This document shows positions 7,462 through 13,832 of a stretch of DNA of 20,639 nucleotides, piece by piece. Numbering within the stretch: position 1 is the stretch's first letter; each line of letters begins with the position of its first letter. This DNA is from Candidatus Daviesbacteria bacterium RIFCSPHIGHO2_02_FULL_39_12 (lineage in GTDB: Bacteria; Patescibacteriota; Microgenomatia; Daviesbacterales; UBA10151): positions 1 through 20,639 of the forward strand of contig MFCX01000037.1 in the NCBI GenBank assembly GCA_001777055.1, read 5' to 3'. The notes beneath the pieces are model-generated. The model worked only from the letters and a program-made list of their open reading frames with translations. It searched no databases and was not told where the DNA came from. A program made the translations under genes and the position numbers.

Positions 7462-7527
7462 CTAGTCTCTAGAATCTAGAGTCTATAATTTTTATTTTCC
7501 TAGACTCTTAACTCTAGTCACTAAACT
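7462..7527. repeat. Degenerate CTAGACT-type heptamer array at the yidC/jag junction
   Basis: Four heptamers CTAGTCT, CTAGAAT, CTAGAGT, CTATAAT run without gaps through 7462-7489; after 10 nt four more (CTAGACT, CTTAACT, CTAGTCA, CTAAACT) fill 7500-7527. The first block makes up most of the intergenic gap, the second encodes the last residues of YidC (near LVTRVKSLGK). Unit length is 7, as in the arrays at 3084 and 6570, but the unit sequence is different. Confidence 0.7.
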
Positions 7528-8331
7528 CTCCAATCCTCCCCATCCTGTTACCTGATACTGCTGCAATATCCCTAGTATTGTATATACATTCCAGTAAATT
7601 GCAAGTCCTACCGGAAACTGCCAGGCGAAAAAACCAATCATCAAAGGCATCATAAAAACCATCTGGGATTGGACCTGGCCCATACTTTCTTCAAATCCCT
7701 CTTTTTCTTTTTCTTCCTTGGGAGAATCCGAAGGATAATGCTTAACAGCTTTTGGCATGGCCATTTTTGACTGTATAAAAGTCAATATTGCCGTTATAAG
7801 CGGCACCAGCAGCAAAAATACACCATGTGTGCCAAACTCGGAAGGTTTGAGTCCTAAATTCACCCCCAAAAAATTGGGGTCCAAATAATCAGGCAGCTTC
7901 ATTGAAGGGGAATATAACAAAGAGTTTATTGTCTCAATCTTGCCGCCTGCGCCTGGTAAGATATTAATGATCGACTGATAGAGAGCAATAAATACCGGAA
8001 TTTGCAGTAAGGCCGGCAAGCAGCCGCCGGCAGGATTTACCCCGTGCTCTTTATATAAAGCCATCTGGGCGCTGGCCAAAGCCTGCTTGTCATCTTTATG
8101 CTTTTTCTTTAACTCATTCAAATGCGGCTTGAGTTCTGCCATTTTTTTGGTGGCTTTGATCTGGCTGGCCATAAACGGCCAAACCAACACCCTGATTATG
8201 ACGGTCAAAATGATAATGGAAAAACCCAAAGCTCCGGGAATATGCAAAGCCTGCAAAGTTTGGAAGATAAAAACCAGCAAATTTATGATTGGACCCAAAA
8301 ATATTAAATTAAAAATATCTCCAATGTTCAT
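7492..8331 (-). CDS. yidC: YidC/Oxa1 membrane protein insertase
   Basis: Inserts proteins into the cytoplasmic membrane, alone or with SecYEG. The 279-aa protein is the short Gram-positive-type form without the large periplasmic domain. It has an N-terminal membrane segment (about 10-30), a second around 36-53 carrying the groove arginine (R47 in VIIRVLVWP), a basic cytoplasmic helical hairpin (55-95), the GCLPALLQIPVFIALYQSI segment (103-122), and two later membrane segments (about 171-187 and 224-256) joined by a charged loop. No lipobox cysteine is seen at the N-terminus. It begins 1 nt after the yidD stop, in the conserved rpmH-rnpA-yidD-yidC-jag order. A heptamer array covers its last codons. 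Confidence 0.96.
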   Translation of the reverse strand: MNIGDIFNLIFLGPIINLLVFIFQTLQALHIPGALGFSIIILTVIIRVLVWPFMASQIKATKKMAELKPHLNELKKKHKDDKQALASAQMALYKEHGVNPAGGCLPALLQIPVFIALYQSIINILPGAGGKIETINSLLYSPSMKLPDYLDPNFLGVNLGLKPSEFGTHGVFLLLVPLITAILTFIQSKMAMPKAVKHYPSDSPKEEKEKEGFEESMGQVQSQMVFMMPLMIGFFAWQFPVGLAIYWNVYTILGILQQYQVTGWGGLESLVTRVKSLGK

Positions 8332-8332
8332 T

Positions 8333-8539
8333 TTATCTACAGCTCCAAATTCTTTTTAAACCAAGCCTGGCGCCCCTAACAACTCCAAAATCCCTAATGC
8401 TTCTTTTGGTATATTCAGAGCAGGAAACAGGATATCTGCAAGCTCCTCCCGGAGCAAATAACGCCAAAATTCCTCTGTCAAAAGACAGAAAGGTTTGATA
8501 GAAATTTAATAAACTAATTAATATTTTTTTCATATCCAT
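8333..8539 (-). CDS. yidD: Membrane protein insertion efficiency factor YidD
   Basis: A 68-aa protein of normal family length with the hallmark CRYPVSCSEYTKRSI block (residues 34-48; usual form CR[Y/F]xPTCSxY), a GGACRY lead-in and a basic C-terminus with a final Cys. YidD helps YidC-dependent insertion at the membrane. Two in-frame ATGs are possible (8539 and 8533, MDMKK versus MKK); the second would match most homologues. It precedes yidC by 1 nt and follows rnpA after a 40-nt gap filled by a dispersed repeat. Confidence 0.93.
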   Translation of the reverse strand: MDMKKILISLLNFYQTFLSFDRGILALFAPGGACRYPVSCSEYTKRSIRDFGVVRGARLGLKRIWSCR

Positions 8540-8544
8540 GAAAC

Positions 8545-8579
8545 AGATTGCTTCGTCACTTTGTTCCTCACAATGACGG
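8545..8579. repeat. Dispersed AGATTGCTTCGTC...CAATGACGG repeat between rnpA and yidD
   Basis: The whole rnpA-yidD gap is a variant of a well-known dispersed bacterial intergenic repeat of the form AGATTGCTTCGTCGCT...CTCGCAATGACG; here the middle reads CACTTTGTTCCTCA. The arms (ATTG...CAAT, GTCA...TGAC in nested form) can pair. Recognition is from general knowledge; copies elsewhere in this genome cannot be checked here. Confidence 0.55.
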
Positions 8580-8915
8580 TTAAAGAATCCTTCCTTTTTT
8601 TAACCCTTCCTCCAAATCCAGAAATACATCAGCTGATTTTACCTCAAGTACAGCATGTTTGGGAAGGGCTATAATGTTTATGTCTTTTGGCAGTTTAGCA
8701 TACAAATCTTCAAACCCTTTGGAAACAAGCCTTCTGGCCCGATTTTTTTCGCTGGCCTTTTTAAAATTTCTTCCGGAAAGAGTTATCCCAACTTTTGCTT
8801 CCGTATTCCGGCCGTTTTTTAAAAAAAGCTTGGTAAACTTGGTTTCTATTTTTTTACCAGTTGCCGCCCATTTAAAGTCTGTTCTGAGATTTAAACGTTT
8901 ATCCTTGGATAGCAT
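8580..8915 (-). CDS. rnpA: Ribonuclease P protein component
   Basis: Protein subunit of RNase P, which trims tRNA 5' ends. The 111-aa product has the expected start MLSKDKRLNLRTDF, a central beta-sheet region, and the conserved RNR-type motif KNRARRLV at residues 57-64, followed by an amphipathic helix and the usual LPKDINIIALPKHAVL strand. Length is within the family range. It starts 13 nt after the rpmH stop, in the standard rpmH-rnpA pair. The stop (TAA at 8582-8580) abuts the dispersed repeat. Confidence 0.95.
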   Translation of the reverse strand: MLSKDKRLNLRTDFKWAATGKKIETKFTKLFLKNGRNTEAKVGITLSGRNFKKASEKNRARRLVSKGFEDLYAKLPKDINIIALPKHAVLEVKSADVFLDLEEGLKKGRIL

Positions 8916-8928
8916 GTCATACAGGTTC

Positions 8929-9066
8929 CTATACTGTTAACCGAACCCTGCCTTCTGACCTTCGTCTTTTCAAAACCTTTCTTCCGCCGGAAGTCGCCAT
9001 TCTGGCTATAAAACCGTGTTTTCTGGCTCTTTTTAATTTTTTAGGCTGGTATGTTCTTTTTGGCAT
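8929..9066 (-). CDS. rpmH: 50S ribosomal protein L34
   Basis: A 45-aa very basic protein read from ATG at 9066 to TAG at 8931-8929: it begins MPKRTYQPKKLKRARKHGF, continues with ARMATSGGRKVLKRRR and ends GRVRLTV. This is the complete L34 pattern (KRTxQP...HGFxxRMxTxxGRxVLxxRRxKGR), with normal length. It heads the rpmH-rnpA-yidD-yidC-jag operon and is divergent from the metallopeptidase-like gene. The ATG at 9066 is fixed by family alignment; no strong Shine-Dalgarno is seen before it (CTAGCAGC precedes the ATG). Confidence 0.96.
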   Translation of the reverse strand: MPKRTYQPKKLKRARKHGFIARMATSGGRKVLKRRRSEGRVRLTV

Positions 9067-9130
9067 GCTGCTAGTTTACTAAAATTACGCATACAACACA
9101 ATAGGACGATTTGAGTTCTTGTAAGCTTTT

Positions 9131-9160
9131 TTGACATAAGGTAACTTATTTTGTTAAAAT
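9131..9160 (+). promoter_or_regulatory. Strong sigma-70-type promoter for the Tat metallopeptidase-like gene
   Basis: Perfect -35 TTGACA (9131-9136), 18-nt spacer and -10 TAAAAT (9155-9160, 5/6). The expected transcription start, 6-8 nt beyond the -10 box, falls at about 9166-9168, essentially at the ATG of 9169, which suggests a leaderless mRNA. Confidence 0.6.
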
Positions 9161-9168
9161 ATCTGATT

Positions 9169-10203
9169 ATGCATATCAAAGAGGTCTTCCTAGAAACGGC
9201 TAAGGAACAAGAATTCGTACAAGGAGTGAAAGGAAGAGGAGCAAGACGCAGAGCCGCCAAAATAACCAGAAGAGAATTTCTGGGACTTGGAATAAAGACT
9301 GTAATAGCTGGGGGCGGAATACTGACAGGAGGAAGTATCGCTGCTAAAATAGGCGTCGATGCTTACCGACAAAATCTGGCAGTAGAACAACAGTTAAGAA
9401 AATACGCATTACTTGAAGGCCAGCTTGATCCTTTAATAGCAGGGATTGATATTGGATCTGACAGGTTTTTTACCAGGTTACAAAATATCCTGGGAGCATC
9501 CTCATTATCTCCAGGAATAAAGGAAGCTGTCGGTATCCCAATTTCACTCGAACAGATAAACCGTCATAATCCCTTAAGGAACCTGTACGCATTAAAAGGG
9601 CGCGAACTTGCAAAAAGCAGAAATTTATATGCAGATGGTTCTGTTTATGTTGAAGATATCAGACATTTCTTTTATGCCATTCTTGATCCTTCTATTACAG
9701 CTCAGGCTGCGTATGCTCCAGTAGAAAAATCTTTGTACTTATCTTCAAAATTTAATCCGGATAGCTTGCTGGACAGTGCGATTAAAATTCATGAGATGGT
9801 ACATGTAGCGCAAGACATTCGTGATCGGACAACTTTACCGACAGATGTGTATCTAGGCTTTTTGAGAAACAACAAACAGCCTAAAACTGCTGTTAGATTG
9901 TATGAGGCAACTGCCTATGCCATAGAAGTTGTGACCCTGGATTTAATGTTAGGCGGAAGGTTAAAAAGGGATTTAACATCAAATACCTTTTCTGTTGATG
10001 AGTACACAAAACTTCTTGGCGCAAGGTCCGACCAAAAAGGAACCATAGTGACAATAAGTAATCTCGGCAGAGAGTTTTTTGGAAGCGGCTCAACGCTGGA
10101 AAGATTGTCGGAAACTTATCTAAGATACGTAACCAGGATTTATCAGGAGCAAGGTTTTTCAGTATTTGACCGTACGCCAAACGGATTTAGAAAAATCACT
10201 TAA
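9169..10203 (+). CDS. Tat-signal HExxH metallopeptidase-like protein
   Basis: 344 aa from ATG 9169 (an in-frame TTG at 9151 overlaps the -10 box and is unlikely). Residues 33-60 form a twin-arginine signal: ITRREFLGLG with R34-R35, then a hydrophobic glycine-rich stretch (AGGGILTGGSIAA). This predicts export of a folded protein. In the mature part, KIHEMVHVAQD holds an HExxH zinc-binding motif (H208, E209, H212), and YEATAYAIE about 34 residues on supplies a Glu (E246) placed like the third ligand of gluzincin-type or DUF4157-like proteins. I do not recognise the family beyond that. It stands alone between divergent rpmH and dnaA; the metallopeptidase role is inferred from the motif. Confidence 0.75.
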   Translation: MHIKEVFLETAKEQEFVQGVKGRGARRRAAKITRREFLGLGIKTVIAGGGILTGGSIAAKIGVDAYRQNLAVEQQLRKYALLEGQLDPLIAGIDIGSDRFFTRLQNILGASSLSPGIKEAVGIPISLEQINRHNPLRNLYALKGRELAKSRNLYADGSVYVEDIRHFFYAILDPSITAQAAYAPVEKSLYLSSKFNPDSLLDSAIKIHEMVHVAQDIRDRTTLPTDVYLGFLRNNKQPKTAVRLYEATAYAIEVVTLDLMLGGRLKRDLTSNTFSVDEYTKLLGARSDQKGTIVTISNLGREFFGSGSTLERLSETYLRYVTRIYQEQGFSVFDRTPNGFRKIT

Positions 10204-10236
10204 ATATTTGATCTACTAATTTATAGTTTCTCTATC

Positions 10237-10294
10237 TTGTCAATCTCGGCAGTTGTGGATTAAATTGTGGATAAATTACCTGGACTTTTCCACA
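10237..10294 (+). promoter_or_regulatory. dnaA promoter region with overlapping DnaA boxes
   Basis: A possible promoter has TTGTCA (10237-10242), 17 nt, TTAAAT (10260-10265). DnaA boxes overlap or follow it: TGTGGATTA (10254-10262, one mismatch), TGTGGATAA (10266-10274, perfect, reverse orientation) and TTTTCCACA (10286-10294, one mismatch). Such placement fits DnaA autoregulation. No clear Shine-Dalgarno precedes the ATG at 10302. Confidence 0.6.
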
Positions 10295-10301
10295 ATCACT
10301 T

Positions 10302-11615
10302 ATGGACAATTTAAGGCTTTGGCATAAATTCTTAGAAATCATCAAACCGCAAATCAGCGCTGACAACTATAAAGGCTGGTTTTTAAAAACTTCAATCAAG
10401 GAAGCAAGCGATGATAAAATCATCCTATCCGTCCCTTCTGCCTTTGTTAAAGAAACCCTGTATCAAAGGTATCTTAGCTTAATAGAAAATACTTTTGAGC
10501 AATTAACCGGCAAAAAATTAAAAGTTGAGTTTATTATTAGACAGTTGCCGCAAAAGGAAACTCCCGCCGAAGATCTTTTCCAACCAGTCCAAACTCAGGT
10601 TTCTGTTTTAAACCCCCGCTACACCATGGAAAACTTTGTGGTCGGATTAACCAACAACCTAGCCTATGCTGCAGCCCAAGCCGTAGTGCAAAATCCGGGA
10701 TTATCCTACAATCCTTTATATATCTACGGCGGCACGGGTGTTGGCAAAACCCATCTGATGCTGGCAATCGGCAATGCCATATTTAAAAAAAAGCCGCACT
10801 CCAAAATAAATTATTGCCCCTCAGACAAATTCTTAAACGACTATGTGGAGGCCATCCAAACCCACAAAATGACAGATTTCAGAAGAAAGTACCGCCAAGC
10901 AGACATACTTTTGATTGACGATATCCAATTTTTCTCAGGGCGCGAAGGCACCCAGGAAGAATTTTTCCATACCTTCAATGAGCTGCAGGGCAAAAACTCC
11001 CAGATGGTTTTTACCTCAGACAGACCTCCTCAGGAAATAGCCAAAATAGAGGACCGCTTAAAGTCCCGTTTTGCCGGAGGCTTAATGGTAGATATCCAGC
11101 CGCCGGATTTTGATACCAGGGTAGCCATCCTTAAAGCCAAATGCCTGGAAAGAGGGGAAAGCCTGCCGGAAGACTCTGTCAGACTTTTGGCTTCATCGTT
11201 TGATTCCAATATCAGGGAGCTCGAGGGCAGCTTAATGCAAATACTTCAGCTGTTAAAATTAAAAAATCTGCCGCCCACTGCCGAAAATATTAGTATAAAT
11301 TTGGGCCAGCAACCTCAAAGGCCAATAAATGCAGACCCTAAAAAGATACTGACTGAGATTTGTGGCTATTTTAATCTTTCCGCCAAGGATTTGACCGGAC
11401 CAAAAAGACAAAAAGAGCTGGTCTTGCCAAGACATATCGCCATGTTTATCTTAGCCGAAGATCTCAAACTGACAGTGGAAAGAATCGGACAATTGCTTGG
11501 AGGCAGAGATCATACCACAGTCATGCACGGCCGCGATAAAATCAAAAAATTAATAGTTACAGACAGAGAAATCCAAAGAGTTTTTACCGAAGTCAAAGGC
11601 AGACTAATGCAATAG
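10302..11615 (+). CDS. dnaA: Chromosomal replication initiator protein DnaA
   Basis: 437 aa, normal length. Domain I is about residues 1-80 (LWHKFLEIIKPQIS...), a short linker domain II about 82-105, then AAA+ domain III with PRYTMENFVVG, Walker A GGTGVGKT (143-150), Walker B DILLIDDIQF (201-210), sensor 1 FTSD (237-240) and SRFAGG (255-260). Domain IV (about 345-437) carries the DnaA signature GGRDHTTVMHGRDKI (400-414) that contacts DnaA boxes. It binds ATP and opens the origin. It is flanked on both sides by DnaA boxes and followed by the probable oriC, then dnaN two genes on. The ATG at 10302 matches the family N-terminus. Confidence 0.98.
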   Translation: MDNLRLWHKFLEIIKPQISADNYKGWFLKTSIKEASDDKIILSVPSAFVKETLYQRYLSLIENTFEQLTGKKLKVEFIIRQLPQKETPAEDLFQPVQTQVSVLNPRYTMENFVVGLTNNLAYAAAQAVVQNPGLSYNPLYIYGGTGVGKTHLMLAIGNAIFKKKPHSKINYCPSDKFLNDYVEAIQTHKMTDFRRKYRQADILLIDDIQFFSGREGTQEEFFHTFNELQGKNSQMVFTSDRPPQEIAKIEDRLKSRFAGGLMVDIQPPDFDTRVAILKAKCLERGESLPEDSVRLLASSFDSNIRELEGSLMQILQLLKLKNLPPTAENISINLGQQPQRPINADPKKILTEICGYFNLSAKDLTGPKRQKELVLPRHIAMFILAEDLKLTVERIGQLLGGRDHTTVMHGRDKIKKLIVTDREIQRVFTEVKGRLMQ

Positions 11616-11817
11616 ATTCTTTTATCAACAACTTATCCACAAAGTCAAGCCACTTATCCACCAAAGGTCCACATGGTTTGAACACGAAATTTTGGCGAAT
11701 TGTGAATTTGAAAATAAGATTTTCCCACATATCCACCGACTATATTAATATGATTACTTATTTAAATAGGTAAGGTATAATCTACAAAGAATGTGAATAA
11801 GTTAAGGGAAACGTAAA
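11616..11817. other. oriC: Probable chromosomal origin (oriC) in the dnaA downstream gap
   Basis: This 200-nt gap holds a cluster of DnaA-box-like 9-mers: TTATCAACA (11622-11630), TTATCCACA (11633-11641, perfect), TTATCCACC (11654-11662), ATATCCACC (11729-11737) and, reversed, TGTGAATAA (11792-11800). Between the last two lies an AT-rich stretch (about 11741-11770) that could be the unwinding element. Genes left of dnaA read leftwards and dnaA/dnaN rightwards, as expected around an origin. Function is inferred from box density and position. Confidence 0.75.
11754..11781 (+). promoter_or_regulatory. Promoter for the nuclease-like gene and dnaN
   Basis: A perfect -10 TATAAT (11776-11781) lies 16 nt after a weak -35 TTACTT (11754-11759). 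A Shine-Dalgarno AAGGG (11804-11808) stands 9 nt before the ATG at 11818. The promoter lies at the edge of the DnaA-box cluster, so DnaA could influence it. Confidence 0.5.
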
Positions 11818-12270
11818 ATGGATATAGACTGGCAACTGGTTGGAATAATCACCCTTTTTTTAATAATAGCTTATCTTTTGGGAAGGCTTCATTCCGGAAA
11901 ACCGCAAGATATCCCGACTGATCTGATAGATCTCTACAAAGGCGTCCAGGATTTGCCTGCTAAAGTCCTGCAGGTTTTGCAAGGTTCTATTAACCCTCAA
12001 AAAGGCAGAATGGCAGAGCTGCTAATCTATGCGGAACTGCGTTATGATTATGATAGAATTATTCCCTTAGGCTGGCCGATAGATTTTATCGGCATTAAAA
12101 ACGGGGAAAGAATAGATTTTATTGAGGTTAAATCCGGAATGACACATGTATTGACAGATGAAGAAAAACATATTAGAAATCTGATTGCATCCGGAAGAGT
12201 TAACTTTAGATTGATTAAAGTAACGGAGGATGAAATACAAAAGTTCATTACTGCCAGAAAGGAACCATGA
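11818..12270 (+). CDS. Membrane-anchored PD-(D/E)XK nuclease-like (Holliday-junction-resolvase-like) protein
   Basis: 150 aa. Residues 6-23 are a single N-terminal membrane helix (LVGIITLFLIIAYLLGRL). After a short spacer, residues 60-136 show the pattern of the PD-(D/E)XK fold as in archaeal Holliday-junction-resolvase-related proteins: GRMAELL with E67, WPIDFIGI with D89, and IDFIEVKSG with the E103-x-K105 pair, then a helix (LTDEEKHIRNLIASG) and a final strand VNFRLIKVT. All predicted catalytic residues are present. Its TGA overlaps the dnaN ATG (ATGA), so the two are translationally coupled. Similar anchored proteins occur in CPR genomes near dnaN as far as I recall, without an assigned role. 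Substrate unknown. Confidence 0.75.
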   Translation: MDIDWQLVGIITLFLIIAYLLGRLHSGKPQDIPTDLIDLYKGVQDLPAKVLQVLQGSINPQKGRMAELLIYAELRYDYDRIIPLGWPIDFIGIKNGERIDFIEVKSGMTHVLTDEEKHIRNLIASGRVNFRLIKVTEDEIQKFITARKEP

Positions 12271-13367
12271 AATTTACTATCTTACAACAAGATCTTTTAC
12301 CCGTACTGCAATCAGTTTCCCGCTCGGTTGGGGTCAGATCTAACCTGCCTATTTTAGACAATATTTTATTATCGGTAGAAGGCAAGAAGTTAAAGTTGGC
12401 AGCTACCAATTTAGAAATAGGAGTAATTAAGTTTTTGCCTGTTTTGATGGCAGCAGATGGTGAAATTACAGTGCCTGCTAAAACCCTGGTTGAGTTAGTT
12501 TCCGGTTTAGGCCAAAGTGAAGTTACGCTTGAGTCAGCGCAAGAGGTCTTAACTGTTCAATCCGGTAAATTAAAAGCCTCCATCAATGGTATTACCGCTT
12601 CCGAGTTTCCGGCAATTCCGCTGTCTGCTGAAAAAGGGGTCAGTTTGCCCAAAGAGGTAATTTTACGCTCAGCCCAGATCCTTTTTGCTGCTGCAGTGGA
12701 TGAAGGCAGACCTGTATTAACCGGAGTTTTCACTGATGTTACGGATTCTAAATTGGATTTTGTGGCAACGGACGGGTTTAGATTGGCTCATCGCCGGGTA
12801 AATTTGCCCGGGGGTACAACCAAGTTCAGAAGCCTTGTGCCCAGAAGAACGTTTGAGGAAATATTAAGAATCATTTCAGAACAGGAAGTTGATGAAGTAT
12901 CTTTGTCTGCCTCGGAAAATCAAAACCAGATTATTTTTACCTTAGGCCAAACCATCGTCTCCTCAAGATTAATTGAGGGTACGTTTCCTGCTTGGGAAAA
13001 GATCATACCTCAGACTATCGTAGGTAGAGCGTTAATTGACAAAGATCAACTGTTGAAAGCTGTTAAACTGGCTGCTATTTTTGCCAAGAATGAAGCTCAC
13101 ATTGTTGTTTTAAACACTAAAAAAGGATTTTTAACCCTTAAATCTTCGGCCAAAGAGCTGGGCAGCCAGGAGAATGAAGTAGAAGGAGAGATAGAAGGAG
13201 AGGAACTGCAAATTGCCTTTAACACCAAGTTCCTGCAGGATGCCGTTTCCAATATCCCGACCTCCCAGGTGATGATGGAGTTTTCCGGAACACTGTCTGC
13301 CAGTTTAATTAAACCAATAGGGGAAGAGGGATTGGAATATATTGTGATGCCTGTACGCTTAAGCTAG
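12267..13367 (+). CDS. dnaN: DNA polymerase III beta subunit (sliding clamp)
   Basis: 366 aa, the usual clamp length, with three repeated clamp domains. It starts MKFTILQQDLLPVLQSVSRSVGVRSNLPILDNILLSVEG (family N-terminus), contains LDFVATDGFRLAHRRV in domain 2 (about 162-177), and ends with the canonical YIVMPVRLS. The C-terminal M-P-[VM]-R-L peptide marks the peptide-binding pocket used by polymerase and other partners. The clamp encircles DNA and tethers the replicative polymerase. It is coupled to the upstream nuclease-like gene by an ATGA overlap and converges with the next gene with 1 nt between stops. Confidence 0.97.
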   Translation: MKFTILQQDLLPVLQSVSRSVGVRSNLPILDNILLSVEGKKLKLAATNLEIGVIKFLPVLMAADGEITVPAKTLVELVSGLGQSEVTLESAQEVLTVQSGKLKASINGITASEFPAIPLSAEKGVSLPKEVILRSAQILFAAAVDEGRPVLTGVFTDVTDSKLDFVATDGFRLAHRRVNLPGGTTKFRSLVPRRTFEEILRIISEQEVDEVSLSASENQNQIIFTLGQTIVSSRLIEGTFPAWEKIIPQTIVGRALIDKDQLLKAVKLAAIFAKNEAHIVVLNTKKGFLTLKSSAKELGSQENEVEGEIEGEELQIAFNTKFLQDAVSNIPTSQVMMEFSGTLSASLIKPIGEEGLEYIVMPVRLS

Positions 13368-13368
13368 T

Positions 13369-13827
13369 TTATACCCCCCTGTAGGCAATGGTTTTGTAGT
13401 GGAAAATCTTCTCCTCCCCCCATCTGCCAACTCCGTCAAACTTTGTTTCAGTGCCGATAAATAAAGTATAGGTGGCGCCGAGTTGATAAGGCTTAGCGGG
13501 TTTAATTTTGGCAGTTTTACGGTCATCGGACAACTCCACTGTATACTCTATCTTAGGTTCTATCTTGCTTTTGAATTCCCCCACATTCTCCATCGGTCTG
13601 TTAAAAGTAATTTCTACAATATCTGTTGAAGCAATAATATTGTTTTCCAAAGGATCAGGCTTGGTGGCAACAATTTGCGGAGGATCATTTTGGGTAATAG
13701 ATCGGGCTGTTGGATTCTTTACTTGCATAGGGGTAGTTATTTTTTTATTCTTCCAAAATGTAGTCAGTAATCCGCCACATATCAAAACTACAATTAATAT
13801 TAGTATCAATTTCTTAGATTTTGACAT
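13369..13827 (-). CDS. Membrane-anchored Ig-like (Big_5/SbsA-type) domain protein
   Basis: 152 aa with an N-terminal membrane anchor (KKLILILIVVLICGGLLTTFW, 5-25 split by a central Cys but no clear lipobox) and a single Ig-like domain from about residue 50: PQIVATKPDPLENNIIASTDIVEITFNRPM is the typical start of the bacterial Big_5/SbsA Ig-like domain (P-x-[D/N]...D...I.ITFN.PM), ending YTLFIGTE...HYKTI. It is the last gene of the minus-strand secretion-like operon, 5 nt after the peptidase stop, so it may be an extracellular structural or adhesion piece of that machine. The role is inferred from position only. Confidence 0.75.
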   Translation of the reverse strand: MSKSKKLILILIVVLICGGLLTTFWKNKKITTPMQVKNPTARSITQNDPPQIVATKPDPLENNIIASTDIVEITFNRPMENVGEFKSKIEPKIEYTVELSDDRKTAKIKPAKPYQLGATYTLFIGTETKFDGVGRWGEEKIFHYKTIAYRGV

Positions 13828-13832
13828 AATCT

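Noticed and set aside
9151..9168. TTG start giving MLKYLI before MHIKEVF
   Set aside because: The TTG lies in the promoter spacer just upstream of the -10 box, so the codon would not be in the mRNA; ATG 9169 preferred.
9033..9260. 75-aa minus-strand ORF overlapping the rpmH start and the metallopeptidase promoter
   Set aside because: Conflicts with rpmH, a strong divergent promoter and the Tat-signal gene; composition is not protein-like.
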